A program made the translations under genes and the position numbers. Shown one piece after another: positions 8,560 through 17,057 of a DNA stretch of 64,000 bases. The notes under the pieces were generated by a model. It had not been told where the DNA came from, searched no databases, and saw nothing but the letters and a program-made list of their open reading frames with translations. Source of the stretch: SHZI01 sp049290495 (lineage in GTDB: Bacteria; Pseudomonadota; Gammaproteobacteria; Steroidobacterales; GCA-2729495); the NCBI GenBank assembly GCA_049290495.1, contig JBATNV010000200.1, positions 83,783 to 147,782 of the forward strand, written 5' to 3'. The first letter of the stretch is position 1. Every line of letters begins with the position of its first letter.

Positions 8560-8576
8560 AGCAGGATTCGTGCCAA
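8560..8576 (-). promoter_or_regulatory. sigma54 (-24/-12) promoter, reading leftward
   Basis: Minus-strand TTGGCACGAATCCTGCT. It carries GG at 8574-8573 and GC at 8562-8561 separated by exactly 10 bases and matches the consensus TGGCACG-N4-TTGCW at all but one base. The start point should be near 8549. The adjacent gene encodes a sigma54 activator. Confidence 0.8.
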
Positions 8577-8619
8577 GTCTGGCGCAAATAAAATCAATGA
8601 CTTATCCGTGCATAACCTC

Positions 8620-8672
8620 ACGGTATTTCGTTAAAAACGAAATACCGTTAAGAAGAACTCACGGAATTCCGT
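8620..8672. promoter_or_regulatory. three palindromic 12-bp sites, probable enhancer/operator of the sigma54 activator
   Basis: Sites ACGGTATTTCGT (8620-8631), ACGAAATACCGT (8637-8648, the exact inverse of the first) and ACGGAATTCCGT (8661-8672, a perfect palindrome) fit ACGRWATWYCGT. The first two form a 13-bp inverted repeat with a 3-base centre. They lie about 70-125 bp upstream of the small-RNA start, where enhancer-binding proteins usually bind, and site 3 abuts the -10 box of the activator gene. The inverted repeat has no T run on either side, so it is not a terminator. Confidence 0.65.
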
Positions 8673-8673
8673 C

Positions 8674-8679
8674 TATACT
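8674..8679 (+). promoter_or_regulatory. -10 box TATACT of the sigma54-activator gene, possibly leaderless transcript
   Basis: TATACT ends 6 bases before the ATG at 8686, and no Shine-Dalgarno sequence precedes that ATG. If this box is used, the mRNA would start at or within a base or two of the start codon. No good -35 is visible. The palindromic site at 8661-8672 would block polymerase here. Confidence 0.4.
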
Positions 8680-8685
8680 GCCGTC

Positions 8686-10539
8686 ATGGAGATCAGCCAA
8701 CGTTATTTGGCCCTGTTCCGGCAGGCGCCAGTCATGACTGCCATTCTGGGCCAGGACGGCCGGATCCTGGATGTCAGCGATGTGTGGGCGGCGCGCATGG
8801 GCTATTCCCGTGAAGAGCTGCAGGGCCGGCGGCCCCGTGAGCTTGCAAGCGCACCCAGTGCGCGCCGGATTCTCGAGCAATACATCCCGCAGTTCCGCGA
8901 GACCGGCCGTCTTGACCGGCTGGCCGTTGAGTTTGTTACCCGCGATGGTTCTACCTTTGAAGTATTCGTCACCACGACGGCTGAGTACGCGGAGAGCGGG
9001 GACTTCCTCCACACCCTGTGTATCTTTGCCGACGTGCCGGATCGGGCGCTGCTGGACCGGCGCTACCAGGATCACTATCGGTCGACGCCAGCAATGCTGC
9101 ATACCATCGACCCCGATGGCCACATCACTGAAATCAGTAATCACTGGCTGCGCAAACTGGGTTACGAGCGCGACGAAGTGCTGGGTCGCTCCATACTCGA
9201 CTTCATGAGCGATGAGTCCCGGCGGCCGCTGGAAGGCCGGATGCGGGAGGTCATCAGTGAAGGTGAACGACAGAATGTCCCGCGCCAGATGGTGACCAAG
9301 AGCGGCGAAGTGATCGACGTGCTGATGTCTTCCAGGACCGAGCGCGACGCCCGGGATGCCATCATCCGCACCTTTGTGGCCAGCAAGGACGTCACCGACC
9401 GCAATCGTGCCGAGGCAAGGCTCAAGCTCGCCTATGAGGAGATCGCGCGGCTCAAGGAGGAACTCGAGCGCGAGCGCGACTACCTCCGCGAAGAAGTCCG
9501 GGTTTCCATGAATTTCGGTCGGCTGGTGGGCGGTAGTCCGGCCCTGGCTGCGATGCTGGCGCGCATTGAGGCGGTTGCCGATACGCCGGCCAATGTGCTG
9601 ATCATTGGCGAGACCGGTACCGGCAAGGAACTGGTCGCTCACGCGATCCATGCGCGCAGCGGACGTGCTGATGGTCCGCTGGTGAAGGTCAATTGCGCAT
9701 CGATTCCGCATGAGCTGTTCGAGAGCGAGTTCTTCGGTCACGTCCGCGGCGCGTTTACCGGCGCCCACCGTGACCGGGTTGGTCGTTTCCAGCTGGCAGA
9801 CGGCGGGACGATTTTTCTCGACGAGGTTGGCGAGATTCCCATCGAGCTGCAGGGCAAGCTGCTGCGCGTAATCCAGGAGCGGCAGTTCGAGCGGGTCGGC
9901 GACGACACCACGCGTACCGTCGATGTACGGGTGATTGCGGCGACCAACAAGGATCTGGAAAGAGCGGTTGAGACTGGCGAGTTTCGCGAAGACCTCTACT
10001 ATCGCCTCAGCGTCTTTCCCGTTCAGGTGCCGCCGCTGCGCCGCCGTGCCGACGATGTCATACAGCTTGCTGTGCATTTTCTCGAGCAGGTGTGCCGGGA
10101 GTTTGGCCGGCCCACACCCATGCTCACGCAGGGGCAGGTTGAGGCGCTGCGTCGTTACGACTGGCCCGGCAACGTGCGCGAGCTCAAGAACGTGATCGAG
10201 CGCGCGGTGATTCTTGCCCGCGGCGGAGCGTTGCGGCTTGACCTGTCCTTGCCGGAGACGACCGCGGTATCGCCAGCCGCCGCGCCGGAGCCCGTCGCCG
10301 TCATTGGCAAGCGGGATGCGGATCGATCAGTTGCTGAAGTTGTGGAGCAGTCTTCAGCGGCATTCCTGACCGAGTTGCAGATGAAGGATCAGCAGCGTGC
10401 CAACCTGATCGCGGCGCTGAACGCGGCCAACTGGAAGATTTCCGGAAAAGACGGTGCGGCAGACCGTCTGGGTATACGGCCGACTACCCTGACTGACCGG
10501 ATGCGCGCACTGCATATCAAGCGTCCGGTGCGCGGCTGA
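8686..10539 (+). CDS. sigma54-dependent transcriptional activator, PAS-PAS-AAA+-Fis
   Basis: 617 residues, cytoplasmic enhancer-binding protein. Domains: PAS 1 (about 5-115), PAS 2 (about 125-245, with the GHITEISNHWLRKLGY start), a short coiled coil (about 246-275), AAA+ domain (about 283-515) and a Fis-type helix-turn-helix (about 570-612). Seen: Walker A GETGTGKE at about 308-315, the sigma54-contact loop GAFTGA at about 355-360, Walker B GGTIFLDEVGE and the arginine-rich RLSVFPVQVPPLRRR. There is no receiver domain, so it should be controlled by a ligand or redox signal at its PAS domains, not by phosphorylation. The ATG has no ribosome site but directly precedes PAS 1. Its likely target is the divergent sigma54 promoter at 8560-8576, with self-control through the sites at 8620-8672. 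Confidence 0.93.
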   Translation: MEISQRYLALFRQAPVMTAILGQDGRILDVSDVWAARMGYSREELQGRRPRELASAPSARRILEQYIPQFRETGRLDRLAVEFVTRDGSTFEVFVTTTAEYAESGDFLHTLCIFADVPDRALLDRRYQDHYRSTPAMLHTIDPDGHITEISNHWLRKLGYERDEVLGRSILDFMSDESRRPLEGRMREVISEGERQNVPRQMVTKSGEVIDVLMSSRTERDARDAIIRTFVASKDVTDRNRAEARLKLAYEEIARLKEELERERDYLREEVRVSMNFGRLVGGSPALAAMLARIEAVADTPANVLIIGETGTGKELVAHAIHARSGRADGPLVKVNCASIPHELFESEFFGHVRGAFTGAHRDRVGRFQLADGGTIFLDEVGEIPIELQGKLLRVIQERQFERVGDDTTRTVDVRVIAATNKDLERAVETGEFREDLYYRLSVFPVQVPPLRRRADDVIQLAVHFLEQVCREFGRPTPMLTQGQVEALRRYDWPGNVRELKNVIERAVILARGGALRLDLSLPETTAVSPAAAPEPVAVIGKRDADRSVAEVVEQSSAAFLTELQMKDQQRANLIAALNAANWKISGKDGAADRLGIRPTTLTDRMRALHIKRPVRG

Positions 10540-10655
10540 TGTTCGCGTAAGCAGTGTCGCAATCCGCCCCAAGCGCTGACGCCGGCTTCGCGTTCCGGCA
10601 CAATCGCAGGCACTGCGTGGACGGGCCACGCGTGATCCCGGGAGACGACACAGGA

Positions 10656-12092
10656 ATGTTCCGTTCGGAGCTGGTGCGTGCTTTTGCCGCAGTTCTGTTG
10701 CTGTGCCTGGTGTATCCGGCGCACGCACAGACCACTGAGCTGCCTGAGCCGGTGAGCAAGGTGCTCACGCGGTACAAGCTTCCGCCGGGTTCATTCAGCG
10801 CTTTCGTACAGAAGGTCGGGGCCGCTTCGCCGCTGCTGACCTTCAACGAGAATGTGCCGCGCAATCCGGCCTCGGCCATGAAGCTGCTGACTACTTTCGT
10901 GGCGCTTGATGAACTCGGTCCCACCTATGAATGGCGCACCGAGGTCTATGCCGACGGTGCGATCAAGGATGGCGTTCTCGATGGCGATCTGCTGATAAAG
11001 GGCTATGGCGACCCATACCTGCTGACCGAGCGGCTGTGGCTTCTGCAGCGCGAGTTGCGCAGCAAAGGCGTCCAGCAGATCAATGGCGATCTTGTGATCG
11101 ACAACAGCTGGTTTGCGCGCGAGGAACTCGACCCTGGTGCCTTCGACGGGCAGGAATATCGTGCCTACAACGTTCTCCCTGATGCCCTGCTGGTCAACTT
11201 CCAGTCCGTGAATTTCAGTTTTCGTCCGGATCCTGCTCGACGAAGTATTGAGATCCTGAGCGATCCACCCCTTGCCGGTGTCGAGATCAAAAATGACATG
11301 CGGCTATTCAATGGCGAATGCAGCTCAGGCCGCAGCAGCATCAACATGGGCGTGAGTCGTGAACCAGCCGGGCCGCGGGTGACTTTCTCAGGACAGCTGG
11401 CCAACAACTGTTCCGAGTACGAGCTGGTTCGTTCGCTGCTGGACGGCCCGGGCTACGCCTATGCCGTCTTCCGCGGTCTGTGGGAGGAGCAGGGGGGCAG
11501 CATCAAGGGGCAGATGCGGCTCGGCCAGGTGCCGGCAGGCAAGAAGCCCTTGCTGACTTTCGAGTCGCCGCCGCTCGCCGAGGTGATCAGGCCGGTCAAC
11601 AAGTTCAGCAACAATGTCATGACCCGGCAGATCTTCCTGACGCTCGGTGCTGAAAGGCTCGGCGCACCCGGTACGCTGGAGAAAGGACGGCAGGCGATGG
11701 CAGATGCGCTGACGCGGCGGGGGCTCAGTTTTCCGGAGCTCCACATCGGTAACGGGGCCGGCCTGTCGCGTGAAAACCGCATCTCGGCACGCAGTCTGGG
11801 CCGCCTGCTGCTTGCTGCCCGTGCCAGCCCCTTTGGTGCCGAATTCCAGGCCTCGCTGTCGCTGGCGGGGCTGGACGGCACGACCCGACGACGTTTCCAG
11901 AAAGATTCGCTGGCCGGCCAGATGCACCTGAAGACCGGTACGCTGGATGGAGTAAGCGCGATCGCCGGCTATGTGCGCGACCAGTCCGGGGCCGAGTATG
12001 TGGTCGTTGCGATCGCCAACCAGCCCCAGGCAACCTGGGGCGGTGGCCAGGAGGCGCAAAATGCCTTGCTGCGCTGGGTAAACCGGTTGTAG
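10656..12092 (+). CDS. dacB: D-alanyl-D-alanine carboxypeptidase/endopeptidase (PBP4, class C)
   Basis: 478 residues from ATG 10656. Peptidase S13 family: trims or cleaves peptide cross-links in periplasmic peptidoglycan. Seen: signal peptide (about 1-25, cleavage after AHA), the catalytic SxxK as SAMK at 73-76, SNN at about 318-320, and KTGT at about 426-429. The long insertion between SxxK and SNN is typical of PBP4. An open frame extends to 10554, but that segment is charged and lacks a signal sequence, so the internal ATG just before the hydrophobic segment is preferred. GGGAG precedes it by about 12 bases. It stands alone between the activator gene and the PII gene. Confidence 0.92.
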   Translation: MFRSELVRAFAAVLLLCLVYPAHAQTTELPEPVSKVLTRYKLPPGSFSAFVQKVGAASPLLTFNENVPRNPASAMKLLTTFVALDELGPTYEWRTEVYADGAIKDGVLDGDLLIKGYGDPYLLTERLWLLQRELRSKGVQQINGDLVIDNSWFAREELDPGAFDGQEYRAYNVLPDALLVNFQSVNFSFRPDPARRSIEILSDPPLAGVEIKNDMRLFNGECSSGRSSINMGVSREPAGPRVTFSGQLANNCSEYELVRSLLDGPGYAYAVFRGLWEEQGGSIKGQMRLGQVPAGKKPLLTFESPPLAEVIRPVNKFSNNVMTRQIFLTLGAERLGAPGTLEKGRQAMADALTRRGLSFPELHIGNGAGLSRENRISARSLGRLLLAARASPFGAEFQASLSLAGLDGTTRRRFQKDSLAGQMHLKTGTLDGVSAIAGYVRDQSGAEYVVVAIANQPQATWGGGQEAQNALLRWVNRL

Positions 12093-12184
12093 GTGGCATT
12101 CAGGTGGCCGACGGCTGACACAATTCGGGCTAGAATCACCTTACCGCCTTCACTGCCATCCGCTTCAGAAACGAGAGTCACAGC

Positions 12185-12523
12185 ATGAAACTGGTCACTG
12201 CGATCATCAAACCCTTCCGCCTCGACGATGTGCGCAATGCGCTCTCCGAGGTGGGCGTCAACGGCATGACCGTTACCGAGGTGAAGGGGTTTGGCCGCCA
12301 GCGCGGGCATACTGAGCTCTATCGCGGTGCAGAGTACGTCGTGGATTTCCTGCCCAAGTCAAAGATCGAGGTGGCGGTTGCTGATGACCTCGTCGAGCGC
12401 GTGGTCGAGGCGATCACCGCTGCGGCCCGCACTGGCAAGGTGGGCGACGGGAAGATCTTCGTCACCGACCTGCAACACGTATTGCGTATCCGTACCGGTG
12501 AGAGTGGCGATAACGCACTTTGA
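12185..12523 (+). CDS. glnK: nitrogen regulatory protein PII (GlnK/GlnB)
   Basis: 112 residues, full length for a PII signal protein. It binds ATP/ADP and 2-oxoglutarate and relays nitrogen status to targets such as glutamine synthetase adenylyltransferase, NtrB or AmtB. Seen: MKLVTAIIKPF start, TVTEVKGFGRQRGH, the T-loop ELYRGAEYVVDFLPK with the uridylylated Tyr at position 51, and the C-terminal signature TGKVGDGKIFV. The MKLVTAIIKPF start is GlnK-like, while Asp54 is common in GlnB, so the assignment between the two is uncertain. No amtB, glnA or ntr gene is next to it. A TAGAAT -10-like box lies at 12131-12136, but no matching -35 is visible. Confidence 0.92.
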   Translation: MKLVTAIIKPFRLDDVRNALSEVGVNGMTVTEVKGFGRQRGHTELYRGAEYVVDFLPKSKIEVAVADDLVERVVEAITAAARTGKVGDGKIFVTDLQHVLRIRTGESGDNAL

Positions 12524-12599
12524 GTTGAGGCCTGATCAGTTCGGCTTTTCCCGGATCGCAGGCCCACCAGATGCGGGCCATCTGCATGTTCGGCCTTCT

Positions 12600-13415
12600 T
12601 CATCGCCCTGTTTGACGTTGCCAGGTGCCATTCAGCTCCCAGTCCCAGGGGATGAAGCGCAGTTCAAAGCCATCGGTGGCGAGCAGCGCAGCGGTTGCCG
12701 GGTCGCTCACATAAGTCGACATGTACTTCTGCACCGAGCCCGCTGGCTTGATGAATTCTTCCCCGTACCAGTCGAAGATCTTTGAAACGAAAGCGATCTT
12801 CTGCTGCACGTCGTAGCGATTCCGTGTGCTGTCGTTGATGAAGGTACGTGCCGCAAGATCCAGCTGTTCCTCCAGTTTTTCCGGCACATAGGCGCGACTG
12901 GAGAGTCGCGGACAGGAGATCGAGGCACAGACGATGGCGAAGTGGATGCGCGGGTCGGCCTCCGGAAGCAGTTGCCGGGTTTCGAGCTCCTGGAGGCTGA
13001 CCGGTTGACCCATCAACGCGTACTGCCGGCGCTTGAGGTATGTGTAGCGGGCCAGCCAGGATGAGGGCGTGTAGCCGTCGAGAATGCCGCGGATCGCAAA
13101 CGCGTTGTAGGCATTGATCATGAATGCGCGGCGCGCGGTGCCGCCGTCCAGTTCTGCGGGGCGGGTATCGTCAAGACTGGTCAGAAAGCGTGCAAAGGCC
13201 GGATCAGCGTTGATGCCTGCGTAATCGACAAAGCCCTGTCGCACATTGCGCAGCAGTACCGTGTCAAATTCGCTGTAGTCAGGCGCTGCAGCCTGACTGC
13301 CACTCCAGATGAGGCTTAGCGCCGCAAGGAGAACAATCATGCGCAAACAGCGCGCCGGGGTTCGCAGCCTGTCGAACAGGCCGCCGTAAGATTGAGGGTG
13401 CAACATCGGGTGCAT
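12600..13415 (-). CDS. DUF547 domain-containing secreted protein
   Basis: 271 residues. After a basic stretch, residues about 26-43 form a signal sequence ending AAA. The remainder is a DUF547 domain, recognised by ARRAFMINAYNAFAIRGIL, YTPSS, RIHFAIVCASISCPRL and the C-terminal VQKYM. The domain carries a conserved Cys (in CASISCP) and His resembling papain-like folds, but no activity is established. It is convergent with the PII gene (76 bp between stops). Starts at 13406 or 13338 are also possible. Confidence 0.82.
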   Translation of the reverse strand: MHPMLHPQSYGGLFDRLRTPARCLRMIVLLAALSLIWSGSQAAAPDYSEFDTVLLRNVRQGFVDYAGINADPAFARFLTSLDDTRPAELDGGTARRAFMINAYNAFAIRGILDGYTPSSWLARYTYLKRRQYALMGQPVSLQELETRQLLPEADPRIHFAIVCASISCPRLSSRAYVPEKLEEQLDLAARTFINDSTRNRYDVQQKIAFVSKIFDWYGEEFIKPAGSVQKYMSTYVSDPATAALLATDGFELRFIPWDWELNGTWQRQTGR

Positions 13416-13471
13416 TCTAAGCCCAGTCGGTGAGAGTACGTTGTGCCGGCGTTTGCGGATGCGCTACCGCT

Positions 13472-14932
13472 TCAGTTGCGGCTGTCCGAGTCGGGTTGGC
13501 TGAGGGGCTTCCCGCCTTCAGGCGCTTCTGGCGGCGGAGTGGCTTTGGCCTCGATCCGGTAAGCAAATATGTGGCGCAGACTGATGCCCTCGGTTTCTAC
13601 TGCCACTCCATCCGCATAACGCGGCCGGTACAGCGAGCGGCGCACTGCGCTGAGAACGCTCTTGTCGAGCAGTCCGGCCGGGTCTGATTCGACCACCTCT
13701 GCCGAGCTCACCTGGCCCGTTGCGTCGACCGTACATTTCACGACCACATAGCCGGGCTCGAGTTTGCTGCTGGCTGGCAGATTGCGCGCAGATGCGGGGT
13801 ATACCGTTGGCGGCGCTGTCCATAACAGCCGAACGGGCCGGGCAAAGTACTCGTCGCGCTGCTCGGCATATTTCTCGTTAGCGGACAGCGTCCGCCAGGC
13901 CTCGGCAAAGGCTTCAGCGGAGGAGTTGCGCTTGCCCCAGACCAGGTACAGGTCGCCGAACTCGACCAGTACACGTGCCCGCTGCACGGGATCTGGCTCC
14001 GGCTGCTGATCGATGATGGTCAGCGCCTTGCGCAGTATCACGCTGCTCATCGGCAGCAGGGTATCGGGTCCCTGCATCGGGTCCAGTCCCGGTGCCTGCA
14101 GGGCTTGATCCCGGTAGCTGTCGGCGATGGCGATCAGGGGCTCTACCAGGGCAGGATCATTTTCGCCCTTGCTGGCGACAATCAGCCGCGCGGTGTCCTG
14201 GCGCACCAATCGTGCCGACTGCATCTGACCCGTGCGTTCATACCAGTCGCCCAACCTGGACAAGGCCGGCAATAGTTCCGGGCTGTCATTGCCGACGCGA
14301 TGCGCCATGATCTGCAGTTGCGCGAGCTGATGGAAATTCGCCTTGTCGATATCTTTCTGGCCGAGGTAGCTCTCGGTGAGTCCGTCACGGGCAGCAAACT
14401 GATCAAGATTGTAGAAACCCTCGTTCACATGACTGACATGCAGTGCCCGTGCATAACTCTCGGTCGCCTGAACGAACTGTCCGGCCCGCAGGTAGGTCTG
14501 GCCGAGACCCATCAGCGGCGTGCCCAGTTGCGGTGCGACGATCCCCGCGTGCTCTTCCACCAGGGTGACAGCCGCACTGTAGTTGTTCTCGGCGGCGAGC
14601 AGATCACCCGCACGTAGCTGTGCGGTGGCAAGATTGGTCAGCGGCGTCACCAGTGCCACGGTGTCGTCGCCATCCAGCTCGCGGGTTAATTGCAGGACTT
14701 CAAAGGCTGCCGGTACGGCATCGGCTGGCCGGTCTTCCTCCAGCAGGCGCAGCATTCTCTGGTAAGCAGCGGAGCGCCGTTCTGCGGGTGTTGCTGACAA
14801 TGGTGCTGGCGGGGTGACGCTGGTTTCCTCCGCCGATGCCGCATAGCTCCAGAGGCCCATGACGGCCCAGCTCATGGCCATGATGAGGCCGACCATGCTT
14901 CGCACCACGGGCACCCGGTAGTTCTGGTACAT
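13472..14932 (-). CDS. TPR-repeat protein with C-terminal TonB-like domain
   Basis: 486 residues. N-terminal signal or anchor (about 13-34, ending ASA), then tetratricopeptide-like helices from about 50 to 350, with repeat signatures such as LVTPLTNLATAQLRAGDLLAAENNYSAA divided over two helices. A TonB C-terminal-type domain follows (about 370-465: VYPASARNLP, GYVVVKCTVDATGQVSSAEVVES, RRSLYRPRYADG). Such hybrids occur as orphan periplasmic proteins and not as energisers of transport, because the proline-rich spacer of TonB is missing. No exbBD gene is near. It is divergent from msrA. Confidence 0.78.
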   Translation of the reverse strand: MYQNYRVPVVRSMVGLIMAMSWAVMGLWSYAASAEETSVTPPAPLSATPAERRSAAYQRMLRLLEEDRPADAVPAAFEVLQLTRELDGDDTVALVTPLTNLATAQLRAGDLLAAENNYSAAVTLVEEHAGIVAPQLGTPLMGLGQTYLRAGQFVQATESYARALHVSHVNEGFYNLDQFAARDGLTESYLGQKDIDKANFHQLAQLQIMAHRVGNDSPELLPALSRLGDWYERTGQMQSARLVRQDTARLIVASKGENDPALVEPLIAIADSYRDQALQAPGLDPMQGPDTLLPMSSVILRKALTIIDQQPEPDPVQRARVLVEFGDLYLVWGKRNSSAEAFAEAWRTLSANEKYAEQRDEYFARPVRLLWTAPPTVYPASARNLPASSKLEPGYVVVKCTVDATGQVSSAEVVESDPAGLLDKSVLSAVRRSLYRPRYADGVAVETEGISLRHIFAYRIEAKATPPPEAPEGGKPLSQPDSDSRN

Positions 14933-14986
14933 GCAGGCAAATTACCAATTCCCGAAGCCTGTGCATATCGGGTAGGGTGTAGGGGT

Positions 14987-15553
14987 ATGGAAGCTGCCGA
15001 CAAACATTTCATCAAGGGAACCCCGCTGCTGCCGCCCTTTCCTGAGTCGCTGAGGTTGGCGATGTTCGGGATGGGCTGTTTTTGGGGTGCGGAGCGCCGC
15101 TTCTGGCAGTTGCCAGGTGTGTGGACCACGGCCGTCGGTTACTCGGCAGGCAAAACAGCGAATCCGGACTACAAGCAGGTCTGCTCGGGGCGTACCGGAC
15201 ACAGCGAGGTCGTGCGTGTGGTCTATGACCCGGCGTTGATCAGTTATGCGCAACTGCTGACGGTTTTCTGGGAATCGCATGATCCGACCCAGGGTATGCG
15301 CCAGGGTAACGATGTAGGGACGCAGTACCGATCCGGTATCTACTGGTATGACGATGAGCAGCGTGATGCTGCCCGTGACTCGGCACAGCGCTTTGGAGAG
15401 CGACTGGCCGCGGGCGGTTTCGGCCCGGTAACGACCGAAATCAGCGCCGCTGGCGAGTTCTGGTACGCCGAGGACTATCACCAGCAATACCTGGCCAAAA
15501 ACCCGGGTGGCTACTGCGGTCTTGGCAGTACCGGGATCAAATGTGCGGAATGA
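14987..15553 (+). CDS. msrA: peptide-methionine (S)-S-oxide reductase MsrA
   Basis: 188 residues. Reduces methionine-S-sulfoxide in proteins using thioredoxin. Seen: the catalytic GCFWGAE with Cys31, the substrate pocket motifs VGYSAGKTANPDYKQVCSGRTGH (in two parts) and TQYRSGIYWYD, and resolving cysteines at 177 and 186 in the C-terminal tail GYCGLGSTGIKC. It encodes only the MsrA domain, with no fused MsrB. It diverges from the TPR gene with 54 bp between starts. Confidence 0.95.
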   Translation: MEAADKHFIKGTPLLPPFPESLRLAMFGMGCFWGAERRFWQLPGVWTTAVGYSAGKTANPDYKQVCSGRTGHSEVVRVVYDPALISYAQLLTVFWESHDPTQGMRQGNDVGTQYRSGIYWYDDEQRDAARDSAQRFGERLAAGGFGPVTTEISAAGEFWYAEDYHQQYLAKNPGGYCGLGSTGIKCAE

Positions 15554-15626
15554 CCAAAAACGGTCTCTGGAAGTGTGACCGCTTGCACGCGCTGCCGTGA
15601 CGCACTGAATACCATGCGGGATATAG

Positions 15627-16988
15627 ATGCCGGGCTGTAGCCGGCCGCTGGAATCCCGTGTGCAGCCGAAACGACTAAAGATCGAAACCGCCAACCTCCA
15701 GTACGGCATGTATGTGGCCCAGCTCGACCGTCCGTGGCTCGAGACGCCGTTTCTTCTCAAGGGCTTTGAGATCCGTGACGCAAAGGATCTGCAGCAGCTC
15801 CGTCAGTTCTGCAAGCATGTATATGTAGACGCAAGCCAGGGCTCGCTGCCGGAAGAAAAAGTCCTGGATGCACGGCGCAAGGAAGAACACTACGCCAGCG
15901 TGCTGGGCGCTCCTGCGACTCGCCGCGAGCATGCGGCAAAGGCAGGGCTGGCACGACGACTCATCGATACGCTCGGCCGACTGGACCGGAACGGTGTGCT
16001 GACGAAATTCCTGCCCACGCCACGGTACAGAAATGCTGTGCCAATCCGCCAGGAAGCGCCAAGGGCCGCAGAGGCCTACGACAACGCAGCTCGCATTCTC
16101 AATGAGATGCTTGAGCAGTTTCCACAGGTCAAGAAGCTTGATGCCGAACGCCTGCAGCAAGCCATCATCCCGTTGGTTGCGAGTATTCTTCGCAACCAGG
16201 ATGCGATGGCCTGGCTGGTATGTTTGCGGAAGAGGGATGCAAACAGTCCACTCCGGCAGATCGGCAGCGCCGTGTGGGCAGCGATACTCGGCCGGCATCT
16301 GGGCTTTGAGCGCAGTGCAATCGAAACGCTGGCGCTCGGTGGCCTGTTACTCGATCTGGGTAATGCACGGATTCCCCAGAGCATCATTCTCAAGCAAGGT
16401 CCGCTCGAAGAGATCGAGCAGAAAATCATTCGCAAGCATGTGGCGCTGGGCCTGGAGATGGTACGCACCACGCCAGGACTGAACGCCGACGTCATCGCGA
16501 TGCTGCAGCACCATCATGAGCGCAACGACGGCTCCGGCTATCCCAAGGCTCTGGCTGGTGCTGATATACCGGTTTTCGGCCGCATTGCTGGTTTGGTGGA
16601 CTGCTTCGATGCGATGACCACCAAGCGCCCCTATGCACCGGCCCGGTCGGCATACGATGCAGTACGGGAACTCAACAGTCTGTCCGGAACCCTGTTCCAG
16701 AAAGAACTCGTTGAACAGTTTGTACAGGCAATCGGCATGTTTCCGACCGGGTGCCTGGTTGAACTGAATACCGGCGAGATCGCAGTCGTGACGGCACAAA
16801 ACCGGGTGCAGCGATTGCGTCCAATGCTCAGGCTGCTCAGCAATCCCGACAAGACCCCCCTGACGGCACAGAAGACACTCAATCTGGGCAAACCGCGCGG
16901 AAGACGCACTGACAGTGATTCGCACTGGATCGTCCGTGGGCTTGATCCTGGTGCTTTCGGACTCGATCCCAAAGACTTCTTCGACTGA
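15627..16988 (+). CDS. DUF3391 / HD-GYP domain protein with degenerate HD motif
   Basis: 453 residues. N-terminal DUF3391 (about 18-135), then an HD-GYP domain (about 170-385), the fold that hydrolyses cyclic di-GMP. Seen: HHHERNDGSGYP, the downstream metal residues in VDCFDAMT, and the conserved His in RKHVALG. The canonical HDIGK reads LDLGN (Leu242-Asp243), so one metal-binding His and the following Lys are lost. Activity may therefore be reduced or replaced by signal binding. A second protein of the same architecture (32162-33376) shares the His-to-Leu change. An in-frame GTG at 15660 is an alternative start. Confidence 0.85.
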   Translation: MPGCSRPLESRVQPKRLKIETANLQYGMYVAQLDRPWLETPFLLKGFEIRDAKDLQQLRQFCKHVYVDASQGSLPEEKVLDARRKEEHYASVLGAPATRREHAAKAGLARRLIDTLGRLDRNGVLTKFLPTPRYRNAVPIRQEAPRAAEAYDNAARILNEMLEQFPQVKKLDAERLQQAIIPLVASILRNQDAMAWLVCLRKRDANSPLRQIGSAVWAAILGRHLGFERSAIETLALGGLLLDLGNARIPQSIILKQGPLEEIEQKIIRKHVALGLEMVRTTPGLNADVIAMLQHHHERNDGSGYPKALAGADIPVFGRIAGLVDCFDAMTTKRPYAPARSAYDAVRELNSLSGTLFQKELVEQFVQAIGMFPTGCLVELNTGEIAVVTAQNRVQRLRPMLRLLSNPDKTPLTAQKTLNLGKPRGRRTDSDSHWIVRGLDPGAFGLDPKDFFD

Positions 16989-17057
16989 CCGCCGGCGCCT
17001 GCTGCGCTCCCCGTATAATCGACCGGTCCCATTGCCGGCATCGAGGAGCGAAACCGC

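Noticed and set aside
8620..8648. 29-bp inverted repeat as an intrinsic terminator or riboswitch
   Set aside because: No T run follows on either strand, the sequence is AT-rich in the stem, and a third copy of its half-site is present nearby, which fits protein binding better.
8659..10077. 472-residue open frame on the minus strand opposite the sigma54 activator
   Set aside because: Long antisense frames are common at this GC content. The plus-strand protein has clear PAS, AAA+ and HTH motifs, and the antisense translation shows no recognised family.
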